Positions 18,242 through 26,513 of a stretch of 64,000 nt of DNA are shown here, piece by piece. This DNA comes from Prevotella sp. oral taxon 376 (GTDB lineage: Bacteria; Bacteroidota; Bacteroidia; Bacteroidales; Bacteroidaceae). Numbering within the stretch: the stretch's first letter is position 1; each line of letters begins with the position of its first letter. The stretch covers positions 1,776,001 through 1,840,000 of the forward strand of contig NZ_PYXG01000001.1 of assembly GCF_003043945.1 (NCBI RefSeq), given 5' to 3'. The position numbers and the translations under genes are program-made. The notes below the pieces were generated by a model. The model was not told where the DNA came from, made no database searches, and was given only the letters and a program-made list of their open reading frames with translations.

Positions 18242-19816
18242 TCATTTAGTCTCTATTTCTTCCTTCATGTCTATGAATTCCCGCTTGGAATCGTAGAACT
18301 CATACTGAAGGAAAGCCAGTTTCTGAGACGGGACGATGCGTACTCCAAACCCGTATTTGATTTGCCACTTGTTCTTGAGGCTTACCACGCCTTGGTTGAT
18401 GAAGGCGGCAACATACGGATGTACATGGAGATAGAATTTCTTGACGCCAATCTTATTGACCAGTCGGTCGATCTTTCCCTCTAACAAATCGGTGAACAGG
18501 ATGCTGGACTTGATCTTGCCAGTACCGTCGCACGACGGGCATGTTTCTTCTACTCTGACATCCATGGCAGGCCGAACGCGCTGACGCGTAATCTGCATTA
18601 GTCCGAATTTGCTCAGCGGCAGGATGTTGTGGCGGGCGCGGTCTTTCTGCATGTTCTTGCACATGCGTTCATAGAGCATCTGCCGATCTTCCGCAAGGTT
18701 CATGTCGATGAAGTCGACCACGATGATTCCTCCCATGTCTCGTAGTCGTAGCTGGCGAGCCAGTTCGTCGGCCGCACCGAGGTTCGTCTCTAATGCATTC
18801 TGCTCTTGGCCATTGCCGGCCTTTGCCCGGGTGCCACTGTTTACATCCACCACATGCATGGCTTCGGTATGCTCGATGATGAGATAGGCTCCGTGACGAT
18901 AGTTGACGGTCTTGCCGAAGCTTGACTTGATCTGCTTCGTTACATTGAAGTTGTCGAAGATGGGTACCTTGCCCGTATACAGTTTTACTATGCCTGCCTT
19001 TTCTGGGGCTATGAGTGAGACATAGCTTTTGACCTCGTTGAAAACACTCTCTTCGTTGATATAGATGTTTTCATAGCTGGGATTGAAGAGGTCGCGAAGC
19101 AGGGCAACGGCTCTGCTGGTCTCTTCATACGCAAGCTGCGGTCGCTTCTGGGTCTTCTGGACTTTAGTGATGGCGTCTTCCCATCGCTGGTTAAGCACCT
19201 TGAGTTCTGCGTCCAATTCAGCCACGCGCTTTCCTTCTGCCACGGTGCGCACGATTACGCCGCAGTTCTTGGGCTTGATGCTCTGGATGAGTTGCTTGAG
19301 TCGGGCTCTTTCCTCGCCGCTTTTGATTTTAGAAGAAACGGAAACTTTATCGCCAAATGGAATGAGGACCAGGAACCTTCCGGCAAACGAGATCTCTCCC
19401 GTGAGGCGCGGCCCCTTGGTCGAAATGGGTTCTTTGACAATCTGCACCAATACCTCCTGACCCGCCTTGAGTGTTGTCTGTACGCTTCCGTCTTTCTGCA
19501 GGTCGGGTAGGCGTGATGCCTTGGAAAATGGATAAAGTTTCTTTCTGTCGCTTTGTACCTGTTTGAGATACTTTTCGTAAGAGGGGAATTGATTTCCCAG
19601 GTCAAGATAATGGAGAAAGGCGTCGCGCTCATAACCCACATCTACAAAGCATGCGTTCAAGCCCGGCATGAGCTTCTTTACCTTGGCTATGTAGACATTG
19701 CCAACAGTGAAGGAGGCCGAGCGCGGCTCACTCTGATACTCCACCAGGTTCTTATCTTCCAGCAGAGCTATCGAGATTTCCTTTTGCTGTACATCAATTA
19801 CTACTTCGCTTGTCAT
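18242..19816 (-). CDS. rng: Ribonuclease G/E family endoribonuclease
   Basis: A 524-residue RNase E/G-type endonuclease for rRNA 5'-end maturation and mRNA decay. It has the S1 domain (about 36-125, ASFTVGNVYIAKVKKLMPGLNACFVDVG). The catalytic DNase I-like core contains HVVDVNSG and GGIIVVDFIDM, whose Asp residues bind Mg. The Zn-link is CPSCDGTGKI. There is no long C-terminal scaffold, so it is RNase G-like in size, with an enlarged S1 region typical of Bacteroidetes. ATG 19816 is the start; the TTG 21 bases upstream is less likely. It is the last gene of a cluster with the 29-residue basic protein and HU. Confidence 0.9.
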   Translation of the reverse strand: MTSEVVIDVQQKEISIALLEDKNLVEYQSEPRSASFTVGNVYIAKVKKLMPGLNACFVDVGYERDAFLHYLDLGNQFPSYEKYLKQVQSDRKKLYPFSKASRLPDLQKDGSVQTTLKAGQEVLVQIVKEPISTKGPRLTGEISFAGRFLVLIPFGDKVSVSSKIKSGEERARLKQLIQSIKPKNCGVIVRTVAEGKRVAELDAELKVLNQRWEDAITKVQKTQKRPQLAYEETSRAVALLRDLFNPSYENIYINEESVFNEVKSYVSLIAPEKAGIVKLYTGKVPIFDNFNVTKQIKSSFGKTVNYRHGAYLIIEHTEAMHVVDVNSGTRAKAGNGQEQNALETNLGAADELARQLRLRDMGGIIVVDFIDMNLAEDRQMLYERMCKNMQKDRARHNILPLSKFGLMQITRQRVRPAMDVRVEETCPSCDGTGKIKSSILFTDLLEGKIDRLVNKIGVKKFYLHVHPYVAAFINQGVVSLKNKWQIKYGFGVRIVPSQKLAFLQYEFYDSKREFIDMKEEIETK

Positions 19817-19909
19817 TTCTGTTATCTTTATTTTCAAAAATTAGGGGCATGCCTATCAAGAGACACGCCCCATAGTCTGTATGAATAGGCTTCAGAGCCA
19901 AGTCTTGAT

Positions 19910-19999
19910 CTACTTGCTCTTATGTCTGTTCTTACGCAATCTCTTTTTACGCTTATGCGTAGCCATCTTGTGGCCCTTCTTTTTCTTACCGTTTGGCAT
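19910..19999 (-). CDS. 29-residue highly basic protein, probably ribosome-associated
   Basis: A tiny gene reading MPNGKKKKGHKMATHKRKKR followed by nine more, mostly basic, residues. More than half of the residues are Lys, Arg or His. It lies between HU (54 bases upstream) and rng (93 bases downstream), a position I recall as conserved in Bacteroidales. The composition is like short ribosomal proteins (bL34, bL36 or bS21 ends). It may correspond to a phylum-specific ribosomal protein; I recall one reported from a Flavobacterium ribosome structure but cannot confirm identity. It is short enough that gene callers often miss it. Confidence 0.75.
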   Translation of the reverse strand: MPNGKKKKGHKMATHKRKKRLRKNRHKSK

Positions 20000-20053
20000 A
20001 GCTTTTTAAAAATTAAATGTTTGATATAATGTTATTTTGAATTTGCCGACCAA

Positions 20054-20332
20054 TTAGTCGTTCATCAAAGCAGTGAATTCCTTGGATGGCTTGAAGCCGG
20101 GAATGTCGTGTGCCTCCACGCGGATGGTGATGTTCTTCTGCATGTCGCGACCCGTCTTGGCTGCGCGATGCTTGACGATAAAGGTACCGAATCCTCTCAG
20201 TGATACATCTTCCTTGTGCTTGGCTACGGAGTCCTTGACGACTTTCATGAATGCCTCGATCGTGAGGGCTACATCCTTTTTTGCAAGGCCAGTCTGTTCT
20301 GAAATCTGGCTGACGATTTCTGCTTTGGTCAT
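20054..20332 (-). CDS. HU/IHF-family DNA-binding protein
   Basis: A 92-residue nucleoid protein of the HU/IHF family, acting as a dimer that bends DNA. It starts with MTKAEIVSQISEQTGL and has the DNA-contacting arm signature VSLRGFGTFIVKHRAAKTGR. The C-terminal helix is FKPSKEFTALMND. The start is fixed by ATG 20332 and a TATATTTG promoter box 56 bases upstream. It heads the HU - basic protein - rng cluster. Confidence 0.94.
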   Translation of the reverse strand: MTKAEIVSQISEQTGLAKKDVALTIEAFMKVVKDSVAKHKEDVSLRGFGTFIVKHRAAKTGRDMQKNITIRVEAHDIPGFKPSKEFTALMND

Positions 20333-20388
20333 TTTCTTGTTATCTTTATTTTGTTACTAATTTTTACTTTTTGCCTTCATTGGTCTTG

Positions 20389-20396
20389 CAAATATA
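20389..20396 (-). promoter_or_regulatory. -7 box (TATATTTG) for HU cluster
   Basis: Exact TAnnTTTG match on the minus strand, 56 bases before the HU start. Confidence 0.6.
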
Positions 20397-20828
20397 CGAG
20401 TTTTTCCGCTTAAACGAAAATTTATAGCTCTTTTTTTGCGGAAAAAAGCATCATTTTACATGCTAAGTTCCTAATTATCAAATCTTTTTGTTTGCAACAG
20501 GGAGTGAATGAGGATTTCAGTCTTCTTTGTGGTGTAAAGAAAAAAGAATGATAAAGGGACATCGCTTTCCTGTCTTGAGGGGCGATATTTTGATTGTGGG
20601 GAGTCAGCGTCTGGCTTCTGTTTCTCCCGATTTCAAGGATTGCAGAGACTTGAGACCCGTAGCGTAAAAAGGATTGGCAGTCTAATATGGCAGGAAGCTC
20701 CTTGGCCTGACCAATCGCTTTCCGCACTTCTTCCAGGCCTTACACCTTACGGAAGTCTTTCCGCTTTCCCGCAATTTCTCGATGGTGCTGATGTCCGCTT
20801 CCTGCCAGACGAATCTTTTCAGGGGGAT
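20397..20828. other. Intergenic stretch without clear gene
   Basis: About 430 bases between the HU promoter and the SDR gene end. Open frames exist on both strands but their translations show no family resemblance or signal. I see no repeat or RNA gene. Confidence 0.4.
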
Positions 20829-21641
20829 TTACATTGCGAATGTATTGAATCCGCCGTCGACAACGGCTACGGTTCCCGTAACAAACTCAGAGGCATCGCT
20901 TATCAGATAATGAATCGTGCCGCAGAGTTCTTCGGGCTCTCCCATGCGCCCAAACGGTGTCTGCCTTATCACATCTTTTCCCCGTTCGGTGTAGCTCCCG
21001 TCAGGATTTGTCAGCAGCGATCGGTTTTGCTCCGTGATGAAGAACCCCGGGGCGATGGCATTTACGCGAATTCCCTCTCCGAATTTCCGGGCAGTCTCGT
21101 GTGCCATGTAGGCAGTGAAATTGCTGATGCCGGCTTTGGCTGCCCCGTATCCACAGACTCGGGTTAACGGGCGGAATGCCGCCATGCTGGAGAAGTTGAC
21201 AATCGCCCCTTTTTTCTGTTGTACCATAGGCTTGAGGAAAACCTGCGTGGGGATAACCGTTCCGGCAAGATTGAGATTCAGCACTTCCTGAAATTGTCCC
21301 GGATCGAGATCAAAGAAGTTCTGATCAGGCCCGATGGTTGCCCCCGGCATGTTGCCTCCGGCCGCATTGAGGAGTGCGTCGACTCTGCCGAAGTCCGCAA
21401 GGATGTCCCTGCAATTTTGTTCTATGACGCCCATGTCCATGACATCTGTTTGATAGAACTTGGCAATTCCGCCGTCGGCTTTAATACTTTCCACGATTCG
21501 GTTTCCAACTTCTTGCTTGCGCCCCAAGACCGCGACCTTGGCACCTTGTCCGGCAAGATACTTCCCAATACAGCGCCCTAATACGCCTGTACCACCAGTA
21601 ATGACCACTACATGGCCTTTGATATCAAATAAGTTTTTCAT
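20829..21641 (-). CDS. SDR-family D-fructuronate (mannonate) reductase
   Basis: A 270-residue short-chain dehydrogenase. The Rossmann signature is TGGTGVLGRCIG (about 15-26). The active site has NAAGGNMPGA, Ser in NFSSMAAF and YGAAK (Tyr-x-x-x-Lys). The C-terminus VVDGGFNTFAM is typical of the gluconate/mannonate subgroup. The gene sits 11 bases after uxuA, so the likely reaction is NAD(P)H-dependent interconversion of D-fructuronate and D-mannonate, replacing the unrelated UxuB of enterobacteria. The role rests mainly on context. Confidence 0.85.
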   Translation of the reverse strand: MKNLFDIKGHVVVITGGTGVLGRCIGKYLAGQGAKVAVLGRKQEVGNRIVESIKADGGIAKFYQTDVMDMGVIEQNCRDILADFGRVDALLNAAGGNMPGATIGPDQNFFDLDPGQFQEVLNLNLAGTVIPTQVFLKPMVQQKKGAIVNFSSMAAFRPLTRVCGYGAAKAGISNFTAYMAHETARKFGEGIRVNAIAPGFFITEQNRSLLTNPDGSYTERGKDVIRQTPFGRMGEPEELCGTIHYLISDASEFVTGTVAVVDGGFNTFAM

Positions 21642-21652
21642 ATGGGATGAGT

Positions 21653-22900
21653 TTATTCGTAAAATCCAGGTTGTTTATATTCGATGCCTAATTCCTTGTC
21701 CACCGTGGCGATGACCCCCTGAATCTGCCCCATGGCAAACATCCTGCCAAGAAAAGAATAGCCTGCGTTATATCCCCGGTCGGCATCGCCGAGCATGGTC
21801 ATTCCGTGGTCGACGCGCATGGGCAGTCGGGCTATGTTGGGGTTGCTGCTTCGTCTTTGTTCTTCTCTTTCAAAAATACGGACTAATTCTATCATGTCGG
21901 CACGGCCACCAAGATGACTTGCCTCCGTAAAGTCTCCGTTAGGGAAAATGTGGCACGACCGCAGGTGTACGAACCAAGTGCGTGCGGCATACTTGTTGGC
22001 AAGTTCCGTCAGGTTGTTATGCGCCCCCGCCGACAAGCTTCCGGCGCAGAAGGTGAGGCCATTGTGCCTGTCGGGTACGGCATTCAGAAACCACCTGATG
22101 TCCTCGTCGCAGGTTACGATGCGGGGAAGGTCGAGGATAGGGAACGGGGGATCGTCCGGATGAACGCACATATACATGTCGCGCTCGTCGCATACGGGCA
22201 TGATGGCCTCGAGGAAATATCGCATGTTCTCGCGCAGCTGGCCCTTGTCGACTCCTTTATATAGAATGAGAAGCTGTCGGAAAAGCTCCACGGGATGCTC
22301 ATCTCCCTCCTTGATGTTGCCGCTGACGAATCCCTGCGTCTTCACGATGATGTTTTCCACGAGCTTGTGTTCATCCGCCGGTGTCATCCTCGCTTTCAGT
22401 TCTTCCACTTCTTTCAGGATGTTGCGGTTCATCTGCCTGCCCCTCTGGTCCCAGTCGGTTTCTGCCCCTTTGCGGTTCAGGATGTGGATGTCGAAGTAGG
22501 CAAACTCGGCCCAGCTGAAATAGAGGTTTGTCGTTCCGTTTGGATTCGGATGGTTAAGGTCGGTGCGTGCCCAGTCAAGCACGGGCATAAAATTATAGCA
22601 GACGGTGTGAATGCCCTCGTCGGCGAGATTCCGCAGACTTTCTTTGTAGACTTCGATCTGCCGGTCGCGGTCAGGCCCCCCGTATTTGATGGTCTCCGTA
22701 ACGGGAAGCGACTCCACGACGCTCCATCGCATTCCGTAACTCTCGATGTAGCTTCTCAGGTCATGAATGGCCTCTCTTGTCCAGACTTCGCCTAACGGCA
22801 CTTCATGAAGTGCCGTAACAATCCCTTCCACTCCTATTTGCTTTAGCATGGCAAGCGTTATCTTGTCGTTTTTGCCAAACCATCTCCATGTCCTTTCCAT
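21653..22900 (-). CDS. uxuA: Mannonate dehydratase
   Basis: UxuA converts D-mannonate to 2-keto-3-deoxygluconate in hexuronate breakdown. The 415-residue protein begins with MERTWRWFGKNDKITLAMLK and carries the metal-site segments MCVHPDDPPFPI, TFCAGSLSAGAHN and WFVHLRSCH, ending in RVDHGMTML. Length is normal. It is the first gene of a two-gene minus-strand operon with the SDR reductase and is divergent from kdgK-kdgA, which use its product. Confidence 0.95.
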   Translation of the reverse strand: MERTWRWFGKNDKITLAMLKQIGVEGIVTALHEVPLGEVWTREAIHDLRSYIESYGMRWSVVESLPVTETIKYGGPDRDRQIEVYKESLRNLADEGIHTVCYNFMPVLDWARTDLNHPNPNGTTNLYFSWAEFAYFDIHILNRKGAETDWDQRGRQMNRNILKEVEELKARMTPADEHKLVENIIVKTQGFVSGNIKEGDEHPVELFRQLLILYKGVDKGQLRENMRYFLEAIMPVCDERDMYMCVHPDDPPFPILDLPRIVTCDEDIRWFLNAVPDRHNGLTFCAGSLSAGAHNNLTELANKYAARTWFVHLRSCHIFPNGDFTEASHLGGRADMIELVRIFEREEQRRSSNPNIARLPMRVDHGMTMLGDADRGYNAGYSFLGRMFAMGQIQGVIATVDKELGIEYKQPGFYE

Positions 22901-23023
22901 ATACTATGATATATTCTATTTTTTTTGTTTATCAGATAATAGATATGCATTTCTAAAGGCTGAATGCACTTGGCCTGAGGCCGTGATTACATGCTTTTGA
23001 CTTCTTTCCGGAGAATCTTCGTG

Positions 23024-23031
23024 CAAAAATA
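23024..23031 (-). promoter_or_regulatory. -7 box (TATTTTTG) for uxuA operon
   Basis: Exact TAnnTTTG match on the minus strand, about 123 bases before the uxuA start, leaving a long leader. Paired with the kdgK promoter 41 bases away. Confidence 0.5.
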
Positions 23032-23064
23032 AGGAAATTCCTTGAGAATGTCGCAGAATTATCT

Positions 23065-23072
23065 TATTTTTG
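23065..23072 (+). promoter_or_regulatory. -7 box (TATTTTTG) for kdgK-kdgA
   Basis: Exact TAnnTTTG match, 41 bases before the kdgK start. Confidence 0.6.
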
Positions 23073-23113
23073 CAATGTCTAACCCAAGAAAATACATTTT
23101 AAAGGATTAAGAA

Positions 23114-24136
23114 ATGGCAAAGATAATCACCTTCGGCGAGATAATGCTCCGCCTGTCGCCCGTCGGCAGCAATCGTTTCATCCAGTCGGATGCGTTCCGT
23201 ATCATTCCGGGCGGGGGAGAGGCCAATGTCGCCGTGAGTCTTGCGAACTATGGGCATGAAGCCTGCTTCGTTACGAAGCTCCCCGCACATGAAATCGGCC
23301 AGATGGCCGTCAATGCACTGCGTCGATATGGAGTCAACACCGCCTATATTGCCCGCGGCGGCAGTCGCATCGGGCTTTATTATGCAGAGACGGGAGCCTC
23401 TATGCGCCCGAGCAAAGTGATCTATGACCGCGCCCATTCCTCCATTGCCGAGGCAGGACCGGCCGACTTCGACTTTGATGAAATCATGAGCGGCGCCCGC
23501 TGGTTTCATTGGAGCGGGATTACTCCGGCAATCTCCGACAGGGCTGCCGAGCTGACCAAACAGGCCTGCAAGGCTGCGAAGCGACATGGCGTAACCATAT
23601 CCGTAGACCTTAACTTCCGCAAGAAACTATGGACTTCGGAGAAGGCCATCTCCATCATGCGGCCGCTGATGGAGTATGTGGATGTGTGCATCGGCAACGA
23701 GGAGGACGCCCAGCTCTGCTTGGGCTTCAAGCCGGATGCCGATGTCGAGGGAGCCAGGACCGATGCTGCCGGCTACCACAAGATATTCGGGCAGATGAGG
23801 GAGGAGTTCGGGTTCAAGTATGTAGCCTCCACCTTGCGGGAGTCGTATTCGGCCACCCGCAACGGATGGAAGGCTCTCATATACGATGGCAGGGAGTTCT
23901 ATGAGAGCCGGCGGTATGACATCAACCCGATTATAGACAGGGTTGGCGGCGGCGATTCTTTCTCAGGCGGCCTTATCCATGGCTTGCTCACGAAGCCGAC
24001 GCAAGGAGAGGCTCTGGAATTTGCCGTGGCAGCCTCGGCCTTGAAGCATACGATAGACGGCGATTTTAACCTTGTCGGTGCCGACGAGGTGGAGGCCCTG
24101 GCTCATGGAAACGCCAACGGGCGTGTGCAAAGATGA
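23114..24136 (+). CDS. kdgK: 2-keto-3-deoxygluconate kinase
   Basis: A 340-residue PfkB-family sugar kinase that would phosphorylate KDG at C6. It starts MAKIITFGEIMLRLSPVGSN, has the substrate-side glycines IPGGGEANVA and the catalytic PfkB signature DRVGGGDSFSGGL (base D281). It is divergent from uxuA and 37 bases before kdgA, matching successive steps of the hexuronate pathway. Confidence 0.93.
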   Translation: MAKIITFGEIMLRLSPVGSNRFIQSDAFRIIPGGGEANVAVSLANYGHEACFVTKLPAHEIGQMAVNALRRYGVNTAYIARGGSRIGLYYAETGASMRPSKVIYDRAHSSIAEAGPADFDFDEIMSGARWFHWSGITPAISDRAAELTKQACKAAKRHGVTISVDLNFRKKLWTSEKAISIMRPLMEYVDVCIGNEEDAQLCLGFKPDADVEGARTDAAGYHKIFGQMREEFGFKYVASTLRESYSATRNGWKALIYDGREFYESRRYDINPIIDRVGGGDSFSGGLIHGLLTKPTQGEALEFAVAASALKHTIDGDFNLVGADEVEALAHGNANGRVQR

Positions 24137-24173
24137 GAAGAGAATACAAACAGGTTAAGCATAAGAAACGAAG

Positions 24174-24842
24174 ATGGCAAAATTTGATAAGATAGCAGTC
24201 TTGAGGAAAATAGGAGATACGGGCATGGTTCCGGTCTTTTACAATAAGGATATAGAGACAGCCAAGCATGTCCTGGGAGCCTGCTACGAAGGTGGAGTGA
24301 GGGCTTTTGAGTTTACCAACCGCGGCGACTTTGCCCATGAGGTGTTCGGCGAGCTGGTGAAGTGGGCCGACCGGGAATGTCCGGAGCTGGCATTGGGCAT
24401 CGGCTCTGTCGTCGATCCCGCCACAGCGGCGCTCTATATACAGCTGGGGGCTGATTTCGTGGTCGGCCCGCTCTTCAATCCCGAAATCTCACCCGTCTGC
24501 AACCGGCGGCTGATACCTTACTGTCCGGGCTGCGGGAGCGTGAGCGAAATCGGCAAGGCGCAGGAGTTGGGGTCGGATCTGACCAAACTGTTTCCGGGAG
24601 ATGTCTATGGTCCTAAGATGGTGAAAGACCTGATGGCGCCATGCCCATGGACCAAAATCATGGTTACGGGCGGCGTTGCCCCGATGAGAGAGAACCTTGA
24701 GAGTTGGTTTAAGGCCGGAGCTTACTGTGTCGGCATGGGCTCGAAACTTTTCCCGAAGGACAAGGTGGAGTCGGCCGACTGGGACTATATCACCGCTCTC
24801 TGCAGGGATTGCCTTGATATTATCGGGGATTGCAGGTTGTAA
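24174..24842 (+). CDS. kdgA: KDPG/KHG aldolase
   Basis: A 222-residue class I aldolase cleaving KDPG to pyruvate and glyceraldehyde 3-phosphate. Key residues are visible: Glu46 in FEFTNRGD, the GIGSVVDP loop, and the Schiff-base lysine in TKLFPGDVYGP (K138). The phosphate-binding end has TGGVAPMRENLESWF. It completes the pathway begun by uxuA, the SDR reductase and kdgK. A repeat array and a strong hairpin follow. Confidence 0.93.
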   Translation: MAKFDKIAVLRKIGDTGMVPVFYNKDIETAKHVLGACYEGGVRAFEFTNRGDFAHEVFGELVKWADRECPELALGIGSVVDPATAALYIQLGADFVVGPLFNPEISPVCNRRLIPYCPGCGSVSEIGKAQELGSDLTKLFPGDVYGPKMVKDLMAPCPWTKIMVTGGVAPMRENLESWFKAGAYCVGMGSKLFPKDKVESADWDYITALCRDCLDIIGDCRL

Positions 24843-24872
24843 CCGTGGCGACCGAGCTTGGCTTCACGGGGT

Positions 24873-24935
24873 GTTACAAGCGGCGTGTAACACGATTACA
24901 CACAGCTTGTAATCCTGTTACACACAGCGTGTAAG
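24873..24935. repeat. 22-bp-type array, GATTAC family (3 units)
   Basis: Three palindromic units start at 24873, 24894 and 24917, steps of 21 and 23 bases. They are GTTACAAG..GTGTAAC, GATTACACAC..TTGTAATC and GTTACACAC..GTGTAAG. Same pattern as 16008-16095. Begins 31 bases after the kdgA stop. Confidence 0.8.
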
Positions 24936-24957
24936 AGTATCGACAGCCGTTAAAGGA

Positions 24958-24986
24958 AAATCCGAAAGCCGCCGGCTTTCGGATTT
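24958..24986 (-). terminator. Terminator for tRNA-Cys
   Basis: A perfect 13-bp stem (AAATCCGAAAGCC / GGCTTTCGGATTT) with a 3-base loop. On the minus strand it runs into TTTTCCTTT just after the tRNA. It may also stop kdgA transcripts. Confidence 0.75.
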
Positions 24987-24992
24987 CTGATG

Positions 24993-25063
24993 AGGTACCT
25001 AGCGGAGTCGAACCGCTTTGAACGGTTTTGCAGACCGTTACCTAACCGTTCGGACAAGGTACC
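24993..25063 (-). tRNA. tRNA-Cys (GCA)
   Basis: A 71-base cloverleaf on the minus strand. The acceptor stem is GGTACCT/AGGTACC, the anticodon loop CTGCAAA gives anticodon GCA, and the T-loop is GGTTCGACTCC. The discriminator is U, as expected for tRNA-Cys. CCA is not encoded. Confidence 0.95.
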
Positions 25064-25090
25064 CTGTGCCCCCATTAGGGTTTGCTTGTG

Positions 25091-25098
25091 CAAAGATA
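25091..25098 (-). promoter_or_regulatory. -7 box (TATCTTTG) for tRNA-Cys
   Basis: Exact TAnnTTTG match on the minus strand, 27 bases before the tRNA 5' end. Confidence 0.6.
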
Positions 25099-25130
25099 AG
25101 GCAAAATATTGGGAATTGCAAATTTTCCCT

Positions 25131-25292
25131 TTACTTTTTTCTTGCCTTCTTGCATTTCTCATAAAAGGCGCATCCGGCGCACCCGTAGTTTCTGCATTTC
25201 AGGTTCTGCCTATACTCCCGGTACAGGTATCGTATGAGCCAGGCCACACAAAGCGTGAGGATGACGGCGAGAAGTATATACTGGAATACCAT
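25131..25292 (-). CDS. FeoB-associated Cys-rich membrane protein
   Basis: A 53-residue protein, easily missed because of its size. One N-terminal membrane helix (MVFQYILLAVILTLCVAWLI) is followed by a basic segment and a cysteine cluster, KCRNYGCAGCAFYEKCKKA. This is the layout of the FeoB-associated Cys-rich membrane protein family. Its ATG lies 2 bases after the serine dehydratase stop, so it belongs to the feoAB transcript. It is thought to assist ferrous iron uptake; the exact role is unknown. Confidence 0.85.
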   Translation of the reverse strand: MVFQYILLAVILTLCVAWLIRYLYREYRQNLKCRNYGCAGCAFYEKCKKARKK

Positions 25293-25294
25293 CG

Positions 25295-26491
25295 TCAGTC
25301 CTGATGATAGTCTTTGGCCAGGCCTCCCGTGCCGGTCTCCTTGTAGAGGGAGGGCAGGTCGTGGCCGGTCTGCTTCATCACTTCTACGACACGGTCGAAG
25401 CTCACCCGGTGCTTGCCGTCGGAGAAAGCGGCGTAGAGGTTGGCGTCGAGGGCCCGTGTCGCGGCAAAGGCATTACGCTCTATGCAGGGTATCTGGACAA
25501 GTCCGCATACAGGATCGCAGGTCATTCCCAAGTGATGTTCCAGTCCCATCTCGGCCGCATACTCTATTTGAGAGGGGCTTCCGCCGAAGAGCTGGCATGC
25601 CGCTGCCGATGCCATGGCGCAGGCCACGCCGACTTCGCCCTGGCAGCCCACCTCTGCCCCGGAGATGGAAGCATTCTGCTTGACGATGTTCCCGAAGAGG
25701 CCGGCCGTGGCTAATGCATGGAGAATGTGGGTGTCGCTGAAGCTATGGCCTTTGGAAAGATGGTAGAGAACGGCAGGCACAACCCCGCACGAGCCGCAGG
25801 TGGGCGCCGTAACGATGGTCTCGCCCGAGGCGTTCTCCTCGCTCACGGCCAGCGCATAGGCATAGACCAGCCCTCGTGTCTGGAGGGTCTGCTTGTATCC
25901 GGTGGCCTTTATATAATAGGTGGATGCCTTTCGGGCCAGGTTCAGCGGCCCGGGGAGTCGCCCCTCGTGGTTGATGCCGCGCTCTACGCTCTCCTGCATG
26001 GCTTCCCATACCGTCTGTAGATACTCCCATATGCTCGGATCTTCACACTCGTCCACATACTCCCAATAGCTCCGGCCGCTGTTCTCGCACCATTGCATGA
26101 TTTCCGTCAGCGAGTTCATCGGGTATACTTCGGGAGTGAAGAATCTGTCAGCCTTGGCTTCTCCCTCGGAAAGAGCTCCCCCTCCTACGCTGTAGACGGT
26201 CCAGTCGTGAGTGCCGTCGGCCTTGAAAAGCATGCCGTTCGGATGAAAGGGAAGAAACACGGTGGGCTTCCAGACAATCTTGGTGGGAGCAATGGGTTGC
26301 AGCACTTCCAGTATGGCCTGATGGGTGAGGTGGCCTTTGCCCGTGGCCGCAAGGCTTCCGTAGAGGGTAACCTCGAAGTTTTTTGCGTCGGGATGCTCCT
26401 TCGCGTAAATATGCGCGGCATTCTCCGGACCCATCGTATGGCTTGACGAGGGGCCTTTGCCGATTCTGTATAATTCTCTCAAAGATTTCAT
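25295..26491 (-). CDS. sdaA: L-serine ammonia-lyase, iron-sulfur type
   Basis: A 398-residue single-chain L-serine dehydratase that deaminates serine to pyruvate. It contains SSSHTMGPENAAHIY at the N-terminus. The cysteines for an oxygen-sensitive [4Fe-4S] cluster are visible in TAPTCGSCG, GCQGEVGVACAM and TCDPVCGLVQIPCIERN. Unusually, it lies between feoAB and the FeoB-associated protein, in one transcript. That placement suggests supply or sensing of iron for the cluster, an inference only. Confidence 0.93.
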   Translation of the reverse strand: MKSLRELYRIGKGPSSSHTMGPENAAHIYAKEHPDAKNFEVTLYGSLAATGKGHLTHQAILEVLQPIAPTKIVWKPTVFLPFHPNGMLFKADGTHDWTVYSVGGGALSEGEAKADRFFTPEVYPMNSLTEIMQWCENSGRSYWEYVDECEDPSIWEYLQTVWEAMQESVERGINHEGRLPGPLNLARKASTYYIKATGYKQTLQTRGLVYAYALAVSEENASGETIVTAPTCGSCGVVPAVLYHLSKGHSFSDTHILHALATAGLFGNIVKQNASISGAEVGCQGEVGVACAMASAAACQLFGGSPSQIEYAAEMGLEHHLGMTCDPVCGLVQIPCIERNAFAATRALDANLYAAFSDGKHRVSFDRVVEVMKQTGHDLPSLYKETGTGGLAKDYHQD

Positions 26492-26513
26492 AATGTTTTA
26501 TATTTTATGCTTT

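Noticed and set aside
19845..19872. Small stem GGGGC...GCCCC between the basic peptide gene and rng
   Set aside because: Only five continuous pairs and no T run; not enough to call a terminator or attenuator.
20422..20727. 101-residue minus-strand ORF between HU and the SDR gene
   Set aside because: Translation has no family resemblance, no promoter or ordered start context, and unusual composition; likely chance.
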